Assembly: GCF_002223055.1 (NCBI RefSeq)
Contig: NZ_NKFL01000005.1
Span: 806,001-870,000 of the forward strand
DNA from: Burkholderia sp. HI2500
GTDB lineage: Bacteria; Pseudomonadota; Gammaproteobacteria; Burkholderiales; Burkholderiaceae
Length of the DNA: 64,000 nt
Direction: 5' to 3'
The notes beneath the pieces are model-generated. The model saw nothing but the letters and a program-made list of their open reading frames with translations. It ran no database searches and was not told the origin of the DNA. Position numbers and translations under genes: made by a program. Each line of letters starts with the position of its first letter. Within the stretch, counting starts at the first letter, position 1. Positions 43,408 through 51,047 of the stretch are shown piece by piece.

Positions 43408-43935
43408 TCATTGCCCGATGCCCGTGAGCCCGATCAGCGCGCCGCCCGCGAGCAGCCACAACGGATGGATGCGCGTGCGCCACGCGAGCACTGCGCACGC
43501 GGCCGTAATGCCCCACTGGATCGCGGTGCGGTTCGACGCCTCGGAGATCAGCACCGCGCTGGCCGCGACGAGCCCGGCGGTGACCGGCATCATCCCCTGC
43601 TGCACGTAGCGGCGCCACGGCCGGTCGCGAAAGCGCTCCCACGCATGCAGCGCGAGCACGGTAACGATCGACGACGGCCCGAACTTCGCAAGCGACGCGA
43701 CCAAGAGCCCGCTCCAGCCGGCCACGTGCCAGCCCACCAGCGACACGATCATCATGTTCGGCCCGGGCGCGGCCTGGGCCAGCGCGAACAGCGCGGTGAA
43801 CTCGTGCGCGCTCATCCAGTGATGGACGTCGACGACCTGCCGCTGCATCTCCGGCAGGATCGTGTTGCCGCCGCCGAACGCGAGCAGCGACAACTGGCTG
43901 AAGATCGTCGCGATGGCGATCAGCGTGTCGTTCAT
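43408..43935 (-). CDS. Chromate transporter, short-chain CHR subunit (downstream half)
   Basis: A 175-residue CHR-domain membrane protein. Family motifs are LLAFGGGNTILPEMQRQVV near the N-terminus and FALAQAAPGPNMMIVSLVGWHVAGW, in which PGPN is the conserved turn. With the adjacent gene it makes a two-piece ChrA, each half carrying one CHR domain with opposite topology. Chromate or sulfate-like anion export is expected from the family. Its start overlaps the partner's stop (ATGA). Confidence 0.87.
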   Translation of the reverse strand: MNDTLIAIATIFSQLSLLAFGGGNTILPEMQRQVVDVHHWMSAHEFTALFALAQAAPGPNMMIVSLVGWHVAGWSGLLVASLAKFGPSSIVTVLALHAWERFRDRPWRRYVQQGMMPVTAGLVAASAVLISEASNRTAIQWGITAACAVLAWRTRIHPLWLLAGGALIGLTGIGQ

Positions 43936-44570
43936 GGCCGCTCTCCTCGCTGCGCGTCGCGCGCCGCGGCCTGCGCCGGCCGCGGCGTGCCCGCGTCGCC
44001 GCGGCGCGACGCGAACCACACGCTGACGGGCGTCAGCACGAGCATCGTGGTCAGCAGCGGAATGCGCAGCACCGCGATCGCGACGAACGCGAGCACCGCG
44101 ATGCCGGCCGCCGCCCGCGCATGCCGCAGCGGCTTCAAGACCTTCACGGCCATCGCGACGAGCAGCCCGGCCGCCGCCGCGGCGAGCCCCGCGAACAGGT
44201 GCTGCACGCGCGGATCGTTCTGCGTCTTCGCGTACAGCACGCCGAGCGCGACGACGACGAGCGTCGGGCCCGCGATCAGCCCGAGCATGCCGGCGAACGC
44301 GCCGGCGACGCCGCGAAAGCGCATGCCGACGGCCACCGACAGGTTGATCACGTTGCCGCCCGGCAGGAACTGGCACAGCCCGAGCAGATCGGTGAACTCG
44401 TCGGCGGAGAGCCACTTGCGCTCTTCGACGATGGTGCGCCGCGCGAACGGCAGCGCGCCGCCGAACGACATGAGGCCAAGCGACAGGAAACCGGTGAACA
44501 GCTCGGCGAGGCCGACGCCGCGGGGCGAGGCGGCCGGCGGCGGGGCGGCCGGCGGAGAAGCGGATTGCAT
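43932..44570 (-). CDS. Chromate transporter, short-chain CHR subunit (upstream half)
   Basis: A 212-residue CHR-domain protein with a proline/alanine-rich N-terminus (about 18 residues). The motif blocks are GLMSFGGALPFARRTIVEER and LLGLCQFLPGGNVINLSVAVG, and the end is hydrophilic. It forms the first gene of the split chromate transporter. The open frame reads upstream to 45326 antisense to the LysR gene; that part is an artefact, and the ATG at 44570 begins the family-like sequence. It is divergent from a LysR gene that may control it. Confidence 0.87.
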   Translation of the reverse strand: MQSASPPAAPPPAASPRGVGLAELFTGFLSLGLMSFGGALPFARRTIVEERKWLSADEFTDLLGLCQFLPGGNVINLSVAVGMRFRGVAGAFAGMLGLIAGPTLVVVALGVLYAKTQNDPRVQHLFAGLAAAAAGLLVAMAVKVLKPLRHARAAAGIAVLAFVAIAVLRIPLLTTMLVLTPVSVWFASRRGDAGTPRPAQAAARDAQRGERP

Positions 44571-44644
44571 GGGGTTCCTTATCAAACGGTGACCCGAGGT
44601 TACCGCCGTTCGGTATGCCGGCAAAACGATTTTATCGGCGCGCC

Positions 44645-44665
44645 CTTGTGATCTAGAATCACAAG
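44645..44665 (+). promoter_or_regulatory. Palindrome with embedded -10 box directly at the LysR start codon
   Basis: CTTGTGAT-ctaga-ATCACAAG is a perfect 8-bp inverted repeat one base before the ATG at 44667. It contains TAGAAT (44654-44659), a one-mismatch -10 box seven bases before the ATG, which implies a leaderless message and direct autorepression. The -35 candidate tttatc (44631-44636) is weak. Confidence 0.65.
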
Positions 44666-44666
44666 C

Positions 44667-45551
44667 ATGGCACGCGATCTCCCGCCCTTTTCCGCGCTTC
44701 GGGCCTTTGAAGCCGCGGCACGACATGAAAGCTTCAGCGCTGCCGGCGACGAGCTGCATGTGACTCACGGTGCCATCAGCCGGCAGATCGCCGGGTTCGA
44801 GGCCTGGCTCGGCAAGCCGGTGTTCCACCGCTACGGCAAGCGCGTGAAGCTCACCGACGAAGGCCGCCGCTACCTCGACACCGTGCGCGCGGCGTTCGAC
44901 AGCATCGCGCTCGCGACCGAGCAGTTGCGCAACACGGGCGCGGCACGCGTGCTGCGCATCAATGCGCTGCCGACCTTCGCGATGAAATGGCTGCTGCCGC
45001 GCCTGTCGCGGTTCCAGCGCGACGTGCCGAACGTCGAGCTGAAGCTGTCGACGTCGAATGCGCCCCTCGATACGCTCGACGGCTTCGATGTCGCGATCCG
45101 CCGCGGCCCCGGCCACTGGCCGAACTGCACGAGCGGCCACTTCCTCGACGAAAGCGTGATACCCGTCTGCAGCCCGGCGCTGCTCAAGCGCGCGCCGATC
45201 GCGCGCGCGGACGATCTCGCGCGCCACGTGCTGCTGCATTCGGATACGCGGCCGGAAGGCTGGCGCGACTGGTTCGCGGCGGCCGGCGTGGCGATGAAGG
45301 GGCGCAAGCGGCAGTCGTTCGACCACTTCTACCTGGCGCTGCAGGCGGCCGTCGACGGCCTGGGCGTCGCGCTCGGCCCGTTGCCGCTGATCGACGACGA
45401 GCTCGCGAGCGGCCGGCTGGTGATGCCGCTGGAGGGGCCGCGCATCGCGACGCGCAGCTACTGGTGGATCGCGCCGCGCGCGCCGGCGGACGATCCGCTC
45501 GTCGCGCAGTTCTGCGCGTGGCTGCAGACGCAGTCGAACGTCGGCGCGTAG
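44667..45551 (+). CDS. LysR-family regulator (GcvA-like)
   Basis: A 294-residue LysR-type regulator of the GcvA group. It starts MARDLPPFSALRAFEAAARHESFSAAGDELHVTHGAISRQI, giving the winged helix-turn-helix, followed by VFHRYGKRVKLTDEGRRYL. The effector domain includes the GcvA-type LRINALPTFAMKWLLPRL. No Shine-Dalgarno sequence precedes the ATG, because a palindrome with a -10 box abuts it; the message is probably leaderless. It is divergent from the split chromate-transporter genes, the usual position for an LTTR that controls its neighbour. Confidence 0.9.
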   Translation: MARDLPPFSALRAFEAAARHESFSAAGDELHVTHGAISRQIAGFEAWLGKPVFHRYGKRVKLTDEGRRYLDTVRAAFDSIALATEQLRNTGAARVLRINALPTFAMKWLLPRLSRFQRDVPNVELKLSTSNAPLDTLDGFDVAIRRGPGHWPNCTSGHFLDESVIPVCSPALLKRAPIARADDLARHVLLHSDTRPEGWRDWFAAAGVAMKGRKRQSFDHFYLALQAAVDGLGVALGPLPLIDDELASGRLVMPLEGPRIATRSYWWIAPRAPADDPLVAQFCAWLQTQSNVGA

Positions 45552-45579
45552 CGCGTCGACGGTCGACGCAAAAGATGGC

Positions 45580-45602
45580 GCGGGCGGCAGGACGCCGCCC
45601 GC
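45580..45602 (-). terminator. Hairpin after the uracil/xanthine permease gene
   Basis: Stem gcgggcggc / gccgcccgc with a 5-base loop, just past the permease stop. On the minus strand TTTT follows after a few bases, so it is a moderate terminator candidate. Confidence 0.55.
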
Positions 45603-45609
45603 CGGACGC

Positions 45610-46917
45610 TCAGACCACCGGGCCCGGTTCCTTTTCCTTGCGCAGGATCGCGTACAGGATGATCGCGCCGAACGTCGCGGTGCCGATCCCGCCGAGCCCG
45701 AAGCCGCCGATCTTCAGCGAGAAGTCGCCGGCGCCGAGCACCAGCGTGACGGCCGCGACGATCAGGTTGCGGTTGTCGGAGAAGTCGACCTTGTTGACGA
45801 CCCAGATCCGCGCGCCCGTCACCGCGATCAGCCCGAACACGACGATCGACACGCCGCCGAGCACCGGGCCCGGAATCGTCTGGATCACCGCGCCGAACTT
45901 CGGCGAGAAGCCGAGCACGATCGCGATCACCGCGGCGACCGCGAACACGAGCGTCGAGTAGATCCGCGTGACGGCCATCACGCCGATGTTCTCCGCGTAG
46001 GTCGTCACGCCCGTGCCGCCGACGCTGCCCGACACGATCGTCGCGAGCCCGTCGCCGATGAATGCGCGGCCCACGTAGCGATCGAGGCTCGCGCCCGTCA
46101 TCGCGCTGACGGCCTTGATGTGGCCGAGGTTTTCCGCGACCAGGATCACCGCGATCGGCGCGAGCATCAGCATCGCGTGCGGATCGAACACCGGCGCGCG
46201 GAAGCTCGGCACCCCGAACCAGGCCGCCTGCCCGACGATCGAGAAATCGATCGGCTTGCCGAGCCCCATCCCGTTGGTCGCGACCGCGTAGATCGCGTAA
46301 GCGATCACCAGCCCGACCAGGATCAGCAGGCGCTGCACCATGCCGCGCGAGAACACCGCGACGCCGCCGACGCACAGCACCGTGACGAGCGCCATCACCG
46401 ATTCGAAGGTCGACCCGGACACGCCCTTGACCGCGATCGGCGCGAGGTTCAGCCCGATCACCGCAACCACCGCGCCGGTCACGACGGGCGGCATCAGCGT
46501 CTCGATCCAGCGCGTGCCGATCGCCTGCACCAGCAGGCCGAGCGCGACGTACACGACGCCGCACGCGACGATCCCGCCGAGCGCGACCGGGATGTTCGGG
46601 TTCGGGCCGCTGCCGCCGTAGCCGGTCACCGCGATCACGAGGCCGATGAACGCGAAGCTCGAGCCGAGGTAGCTCGGCACGCGGCCGCCGACCAGCACGA
46701 AGAACAGCAGCGTGCCGATGCCCGACATGAAGATGCACAGGTTCGGGTCGAAGCCCATCAGCAGCGGCGCGAGCACGGTCGAGCCGAACATCGCGACGAC
46801 GTGCTGCACGCCCATCGCGACCATCTGCGGCCACGCGAGGCGCTCGTCGGGGCCGACCACGCGCGAGGCCGCGCCGGTCGATTGCACCCGCCAGCGCGGG
46901 AAGTAGGAATCGGACAT
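45610..46917 (-). CDS. Uracil/xanthine (NAT/NCS2 family) permease, RutG/UraA-like
   Basis: A 435-residue inner-membrane nucleobase permease with 12-14 hydrophobic segments. It shows QHVVAMFGSTVLAPLLMGFDPN near residue 38, the substrate-site motif VLVAENLGHIKAVSAMTG (Glu in AENLGH), and GTGVTTYAENIGVMAVTRIYS, with the second conserved Glu. These match the uracil-type branch (UraA, RutG). It is expected to import uracil with protons. The start at 46917 (MSDSYFPRW) is preceded by AGGAG at a slightly long distance. It is monocistronic. Confidence 0.9.
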   Translation of the reverse strand: MSDSYFPRWRVQSTGAASRVVGPDERLAWPQMVAMGVQHVVAMFGSTVLAPLLMGFDPNLCIFMSGIGTLLFFVLVGGRVPSYLGSSFAFIGLVIAVTGYGGSGPNPNIPVALGGIVACGVVYVALGLLVQAIGTRWIETLMPPVVTGAVVAVIGLNLAPIAVKGVSGSTFESVMALVTVLCVGGVAVFSRGMVQRLLILVGLVIAYAIYAVATNGMGLGKPIDFSIVGQAAWFGVPSFRAPVFDPHAMLMLAPIAVILVAENLGHIKAVSAMTGASLDRYVGRAFIGDGLATIVSGSVGGTGVTTYAENIGVMAVTRIYSTLVFAVAAVIAIVLGFSPKFGAVIQTIPGPVLGGVSIVVFGLIAVTGARIWVVNKVDFSDNRNLIVAAVTLVLGAGDFSLKIGGFGLGGIGTATFGAIILYAILRKEKEPGPVV

Positions 46918-47323
46918 GGGGAAAAGGGCTCCTGTCGGTCGCCGGCTGCGGAGGATGCGCCGGTCTGGAATCTGGCGCGAGTTTACGGAGCGGAAATGGG
47001 GCTGGCAAGCGGCGGACGCGCATGCGGCTGCCGAACGGCAGCCCTGCAGATTCGAACTCGTCCAATTCACGGCCGGGGCCGCCCACCCTAAAGTAGCTGG
47101 ACTGCCCCGCTGCGAGCGTGGCGGCACGGATCCATCGAGTTCAAACAGTAGTTCAACACGAGAAAGCCTGCATCAGCGCGTGCAGTCCGCTTATTCCGGA
47201 ACAGCGGAGAGCGGACGCATCCGAATGCCAATAAAAACTGGAGAGACAGGAACGCCTGACCGCCGGTAATCCAGAGCGTGCGTGAACGGCAAAGGGCGCG
47301 CGCGCCACGAGAGGAGCAAACCC
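46918..47323. other. Divergent gap before the ATP-grasp operon
   Basis: This 406-bp region is more A/T-rich near 47140-47270 (agttcaacacgagaaagcc; caataaaaactgg). It should hold promoters for the permease on one side and the ATP-grasp operon on the other. I cannot assign a promoter with confidence. No repeat or integrase remnant was seen. Confidence 0.4.
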
Positions 47324-48550
47324 ATGAAGGTTCTCATCATCGAGCCGTGCTTCTTCGGCCTCGGTTACATTCAGGCGGCCCGTGCGCTAGGCCTGGAATG
47401 CTGGGCGGTAACCAGCGACGCGACGCATCCGGATCAGTACAACTATCGCGATCAGGTGCGTGGTGTGCTGGTGTGCCCGGTAAACGACGCGCAAGCCGTC
47501 AAGCACGCGCTGGACGAAGCAGACCTGCTGCCGACCATCGCAGCCGTGGTCGCCGGCAATCAGTTCGTCACCGTGACAGCCGCGAAACTGGTCGCCTTGC
47601 TGGGACTGCGCGGCGTCCCCGCGCTCGCGGCCGAATGCGGCGTCCACAAGGATCTCGCAAGGCACGCGTATCGGCAGGCGGGGGCGCCGTCGCTCGACTA
47701 CGCACTGGTCGCGACCCTGGACGACGCGCAAGCCGCGGCAGCCCGAATCGGTTACCCGCTCGTGATCAAGCCGACCAGCAGCGCGTCGAGCAAGGGGGTC
47801 ACGCTGCTGCAAGACGAGAGCGCGCTCGAACCTGCATATCGGCAGTTGCAGCAAACGGACTTCGGCATGTTCGGCCTGGCACGCCGTACGGAGTACCTGC
47901 TCGAGGCGTTCGCGGACGGTCGCGAGTTCAGCGTCGAGCTGGCGCTAGTCGACGGAACCGTTCGGTTTGCCGGCGTAACGGAGAAATGGGTGACGTCACC
48001 GCCGTCTTTTGTCGAGATCGGTCACGTATTCCCCGCGCGCCTGCCCGCGCGGCAACGCCAGGCACTGCTCGACGCGGCCCGCTCCGCGACGCAGGCGCTC
48101 GGCCTGGATACCGGGGTATTTCACATCGAGTTGCGCTGGACTTCGACTGGCCCGCGCATTATCGAGACCAACCCGCGCCCCGGCGGCGATCACATCACAA
48201 CGCACCTGGTCCCGCTCGCAACCGGCATCGATCTGTTCAAGCTCCACCTGCGAGCGCTGCTGGGTGATGCCGAAACAACGCCCCCCGCTCGAAACGCGGC
48301 GGCGGCCGTGGGGTTCGTCGTTGCCCCGCGCGAAGGCGTGCTGGAAGCGCTCGACGGTTGGGACGACGTCACTCGGCGCGACTACGTCGTCCATTGCGGG
48401 CTGGAAAAGAAACCGGGGGACCGCATTCGTCCACCCGAAAGCTCCGCTGACCGGATCGCATTCGTTATCGTGACCGGTGACACGGCCGATATCGCGGCCG
48501 ACCGGGTACAGGCGGTGCTGGGCGATGTCGTCGTCAGGATCGCGCGATGA
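47324..48550 (+). CDS. ATP-grasp ligase of unknown substrate
   Basis: A 408-residue ATP-grasp enzyme. Order: N-terminal pre-grasp Rossmann domain (MKVLIIEPCFFGLGYIQAARALG), central domain with YPLVIKPTSSASSKGV (Lys149, residues 144-159), LLEAFADGREFSVELAL (about 192-208), and the Mg2+/ATP site FHIELRW...IIETNPRPGGDH (Glu269, Glu281, Asn283). The C-terminal 90 residues resemble the small lid of L-amino-acid ligases. Such enzymes join a carboxylate to an amine through an acyl phosphate. GAGGAG at 47311-47316 fixes the start. Overlap by ATGA with an MFS gene suggests that it makes a small product which the partner exports. Substrate unknown; a dipeptide or amino-acid conjugate is the simplest guess. 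Confidence 0.88.
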   Translation: MKVLIIEPCFFGLGYIQAARALGLECWAVTSDATHPDQYNYRDQVRGVLVCPVNDAQAVKHALDEADLLPTIAAVVAGNQFVTVTAAKLVALLGLRGVPALAAECGVHKDLARHAYRQAGAPSLDYALVATLDDAQAAAARIGYPLVIKPTSSASSKGVTLLQDESALEPAYRQLQQTDFGMFGLARRTEYLLEAFADGREFSVELALVDGTVRFAGVTEKWVTSPPSFVEIGHVFPARLPARQRQALLDAARSATQALGLDTGVFHIELRWTSTGPRIIETNPRPGGDHITTHLVPLATGIDLFKLHLRALLGDAETTPPARNAAAAVGFVVAPREGVLEALDGWDDVTRRDYVVHCGLEKKPGDRIRPPESSADRIAFVIVTGDTADIAADRVQAVLGDVVVRIAR

Positions 48551-49689
48551 ATCGACCGCTGCTTACGCTGCTCGCCTTTCACGCGCTCGACAAGCTCCTG
48601 TTCTTCTCGATTGCGCCGAACAAACCCATTTCCGCCTGGCAGGCAGGCTGGCTGGATGATTCGGGGCTCGCGCTGTTCTTCGTGATCCAGATCTTCTGCT
48701 ACCGGCTCTTCCCTTTACTGGGTGGATTCCTCGCGGACCGGTATTCGAAACGCTCGACGCTCGCCTTCGGCTCGCTGCTACAGGCGCTCGGGCTGGCGGC
48801 ACTGTGTCAGGCCACCTCGTCGCAAGCGCTGTTCTTCGCGGGCGGACTGGTCGGAATCGGTGGAGGGCTCCTGAATCCGGTCATTTATTCGATGCTGAGC
48901 CAGGTATCAGGCCCGGCCGGCAGCCGCGCTTTTTCCACGCACTATTTGTTGATCAACGTCGGGGCGCTGGCCGGCCCGCTTGTCCTGTGGCCTGCTTTCG
49001 GCAACGCATGCCTGTGGCTCCTGCTCCCGGCTGGCGTCGCACTGGTGACCGTACTCGCGTCCTCGGCAGAATCGCGCGCGATACCGGCACCGCATCGATC
49101 CGCGTCCTGGTTCGCACCGCTGCACGACCCGATCTTCCTGAGGGTGTGCTACACGATGATCTTTTCCAGCGCCCCCCTGATTGCAGCCGAACTCGGGTTA
49201 CGCACGCAAGGCAACGTCTGGCTGGGCGTGAATTCGGCCACGGTCCTACTCGCTTACCTGTGGACGCTGCGCCGCCCGGCAAGGACCGGTATCTCCTGGC
49301 CCAGTGTGACGGCCGGACTCGCGCTGACCACCGTCGGCGTCGCGCTGGTGGGAGCGGCACCCGCCGGCTGGATGGTCGGCGCCGGCATAGTCGTGTTGAG
49401 CATCGGCGAACTCCTGTCGATCCCGGTGCTCTACCACCTGGTTTCCGAACACGCACCCGCGCATGCGCGCAGCCGCTACTTTGGCTTCATCTGGGTCGCA
49501 GGCGCGTTCGGGGAGGCCGGCGCGCAAGCGCTGCTTTGGGCGTGTCCGCAGCCGCGCGCCGTCTGCATCGTGGCGGCCGCGATGCTGGCGATCGCCACCG
49601 TGACGACAACGCGCAAGGTCAAGGTCCGTGCGGCCGAAATCAACGCCACTGAAAGTTGCGAGCTGTCGACGTCCCAGCGCGCGACCTGA
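48547..49689 (+). CDS. MFS transporter coupled to the ATP-grasp ligase
   Basis: A 380-residue membrane protein of the major facilitator superfamily, with about 11-12 hydrophobic segments. Motif A-like sequence GGFLADRYSKRSTLAFGSL follows segment 2 (about residues 59-77), and INVGALAGPLVLWPAF is a typical segment-5 region. The shape resembles POT/MFS exporters. It uses two TTA leucine codons (48715-48717 and 49198-49200), which are very rare in this GC-rich DNA, so the operon was probably acquired from elsewhere. It overlaps the ligase gene by ATGA. Convergent with flgL, 94 bp away. Confidence 0.87.
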   Translation: MNRPLLTLLAFHALDKLLFFSIAPNKPISAWQAGWLDDSGLALFFVIQIFCYRLFPLLGGFLADRYSKRSTLAFGSLLQALGLAALCQATSSQALFFAGGLVGIGGGLLNPVIYSMLSQVSGPAGSRAFSTHYLLINVGALAGPLVLWPAFGNACLWLLLPAGVALVTVLASSAESRAIPAPHRSASWFAPLHDPIFLRVCYTMIFSSAPLIAAELGLRTQGNVWLGVNSATVLLAYLWTLRRPARTGISWPSVTAGLALTTVGVALVGAAPAGWMVGAGIVVLSIGELLSIPVLYHLVSEHAPAHARSRYFGFIWVAGAFGEAGAQALLWACPQPRAVCIVAAAMLAIATVTTTRKVKVRAAEINATESCELSTSQRAT

Positions 49690-49783
49690 TACAGCAGCCG
49701 CCCGAGCAGACACTCGACCGGGCGGCGACCGACGCCTGCCGCGACGCAAGCGGGCGCTCACATCGCGGCCGGCGCGGCTGACA

Positions 49784-51025
49784 TCAGGGGTTGATGTACT
49801 GGAACAGCGACAGGTTCTGCAACTGCGCGTACGCCTTCTGCGAGCCCGTCAGCGCGTTCTGCATCTGCAGGAACTGGCTGATCGTCGTCACCATGTTGGT
49901 GCTCGTCAGGTCGGACAGGTTGCTGGTGACCTGCAGCGACGCGGTCTGGTTGACGGCCTGCATCGCCTTGACTTCCTGCTCGCGGCCACCGACCGACGCC
50001 TGGATCGTCGTGACGTTGCGCATCGTGTTGCCCAGCTTGGTCGAGCCGGTCATCAGCGCGTTCTTCAGCGCCGCACCCGCCACCGCGTTGCCCGTCACGG
50101 GCGTCTTCAGCGCCGCGATCATCGCGTCGAGCGTCGAGAACACGTCCGAACCACCGCTCGCCTGCGGCGCCGGCGCAACGGCAAACGTGTCGCCGGCGGC
50201 CGGCGTGCCCGACACCGCCACCGTCATTCCGCCGCCGAGCGAGATCGCCGAGCCCGACGAATAAGCCTGCGCCGGCGTGGTGGTGGGCGGGCTGACCGAG
50301 TTGTCGGTCACGGTGTAGGTCGGCGCAGCGGCCGTGCCGCCAAATTTGATCGAGAACTGATGGCCGTTCGTCGCGATCGACGGGTTCGTCACCGTGACCG
50401 CGCCGATCGTGCCGGTGCCCGTGTTGCCCGCGCCGGCCGACGGCACCGGCGAGCTGCCGATCGCCGGCACCGACATGAAGACGGCCGCGCCCGTGTCGCC
50501 CTGCGACACGGTGCTCGAATCGGCGATCTGCACCTGGCGCGTGCCGGTGTCGCCGACATAGGTGACGCTGCCGCTCGCCGTCGTCGAAAACGGCGCCGCC
50601 GAATTCTTCGTGCCGGCGAACAGGTAGTTGCCCGCGCCGTCGTTGGTGTTCGCGAGCGTCATCAACTGGTCGCGGTAACCCTGCAGCTGCGTGGCGAGTG
50701 CCGAGCGGTCGCTGTCGGACATCGAACCGTCGCCGGCGCGCACGAGCAGCGACTGCGTGTTCGTCAGCACGGTGCTCACGTTCTGCAGCGTCTGATCCTC
50801 GGCCTGCAGTGACGCGAGCGCCGCGTTCTGGTTGGTCGCGTACTGCGACAGCGTCGCCGACGTCATCGACAGCTGCACGGCCTGCGCCGCGCCGGCCGGA
50901 TTGTCCGCCGCCGTCTGCAGGCTCACACCGCTCGAGATCTGCTGATACAGCTGCGCAAGCTGGGTCTGCTGATCGTTCATTTGTGAAACGTTCAGCTGGA
51001 AGAACTGGGCGCTGGAAATCCGCAT
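49784..51025 (-). CDS. flgL: Flagellar hook-associated protein 3 (hook-filament junction)
   Basis: A 413-residue HAP3. The N-terminal flagellin-like helix MRISSAQFFQLNVSQMNDQQTQLAQLYQQISSG and the C-terminal helix region MVTTISQFLQMQNALTGSQKAYAQLQNLSLFQYINP form the coiled-coil D0 domain. The Ala/Gly/Thr-rich centre is variable. It joins the hook to the filament with FlgK. It lies 22 bp downstream of flgK and is expected to share its sigma-28 promoter (53088-53114). Confidence 0.95.
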   Translation of the reverse strand: MRISSAQFFQLNVSQMNDQQTQLAQLYQQISSGVSLQTAADNPAGAAQAVQLSMTSATLSQYATNQNAALASLQAEDQTLQNVSTVLTNTQSLLVRAGDGSMSDSDRSALATQLQGYRDQLMTLANTNDGAGNYLFAGTKNSAAPFSTTASGSVTYVGDTGTRQVQIADSSTVSQGDTGAAVFMSVPAIGSSPVPSAGAGNTGTGTIGAVTVTNPSIATNGHQFSIKFGGTAAAPTYTVTDNSVSPPTTTPAQAYSSGSAISLGGGMTVAVSGTPAAGDTFAVAPAPQASGGSDVFSTLDAMIAALKTPVTGNAVAGAALKNALMTGSTKLGNTMRNVTTIQASVGGREQEVKAMQAVNQTASLQVTSNLSDLTSTNMVTTISQFLQMQNALTGSQKAYAQLQNLSLFQYINP

Positions 51026-51047
51026 CGCTTCTATCCTTCGAATCCGG

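Noticed and set aside
47278..48267. 329-residue plus-strand frame overlapping the ATP-grasp gene
   Set aside because: Arg-rich shadow in another frame. The ATP-grasp frame has all family motifs.
47100..49780. Genomic island borders (att sites, integrase, tRNA) around the ATP-grasp operon
   Set aside because: No integrase, tRNA end or flanking direct repeat was seen by eye. Only codon use hints at transfer.
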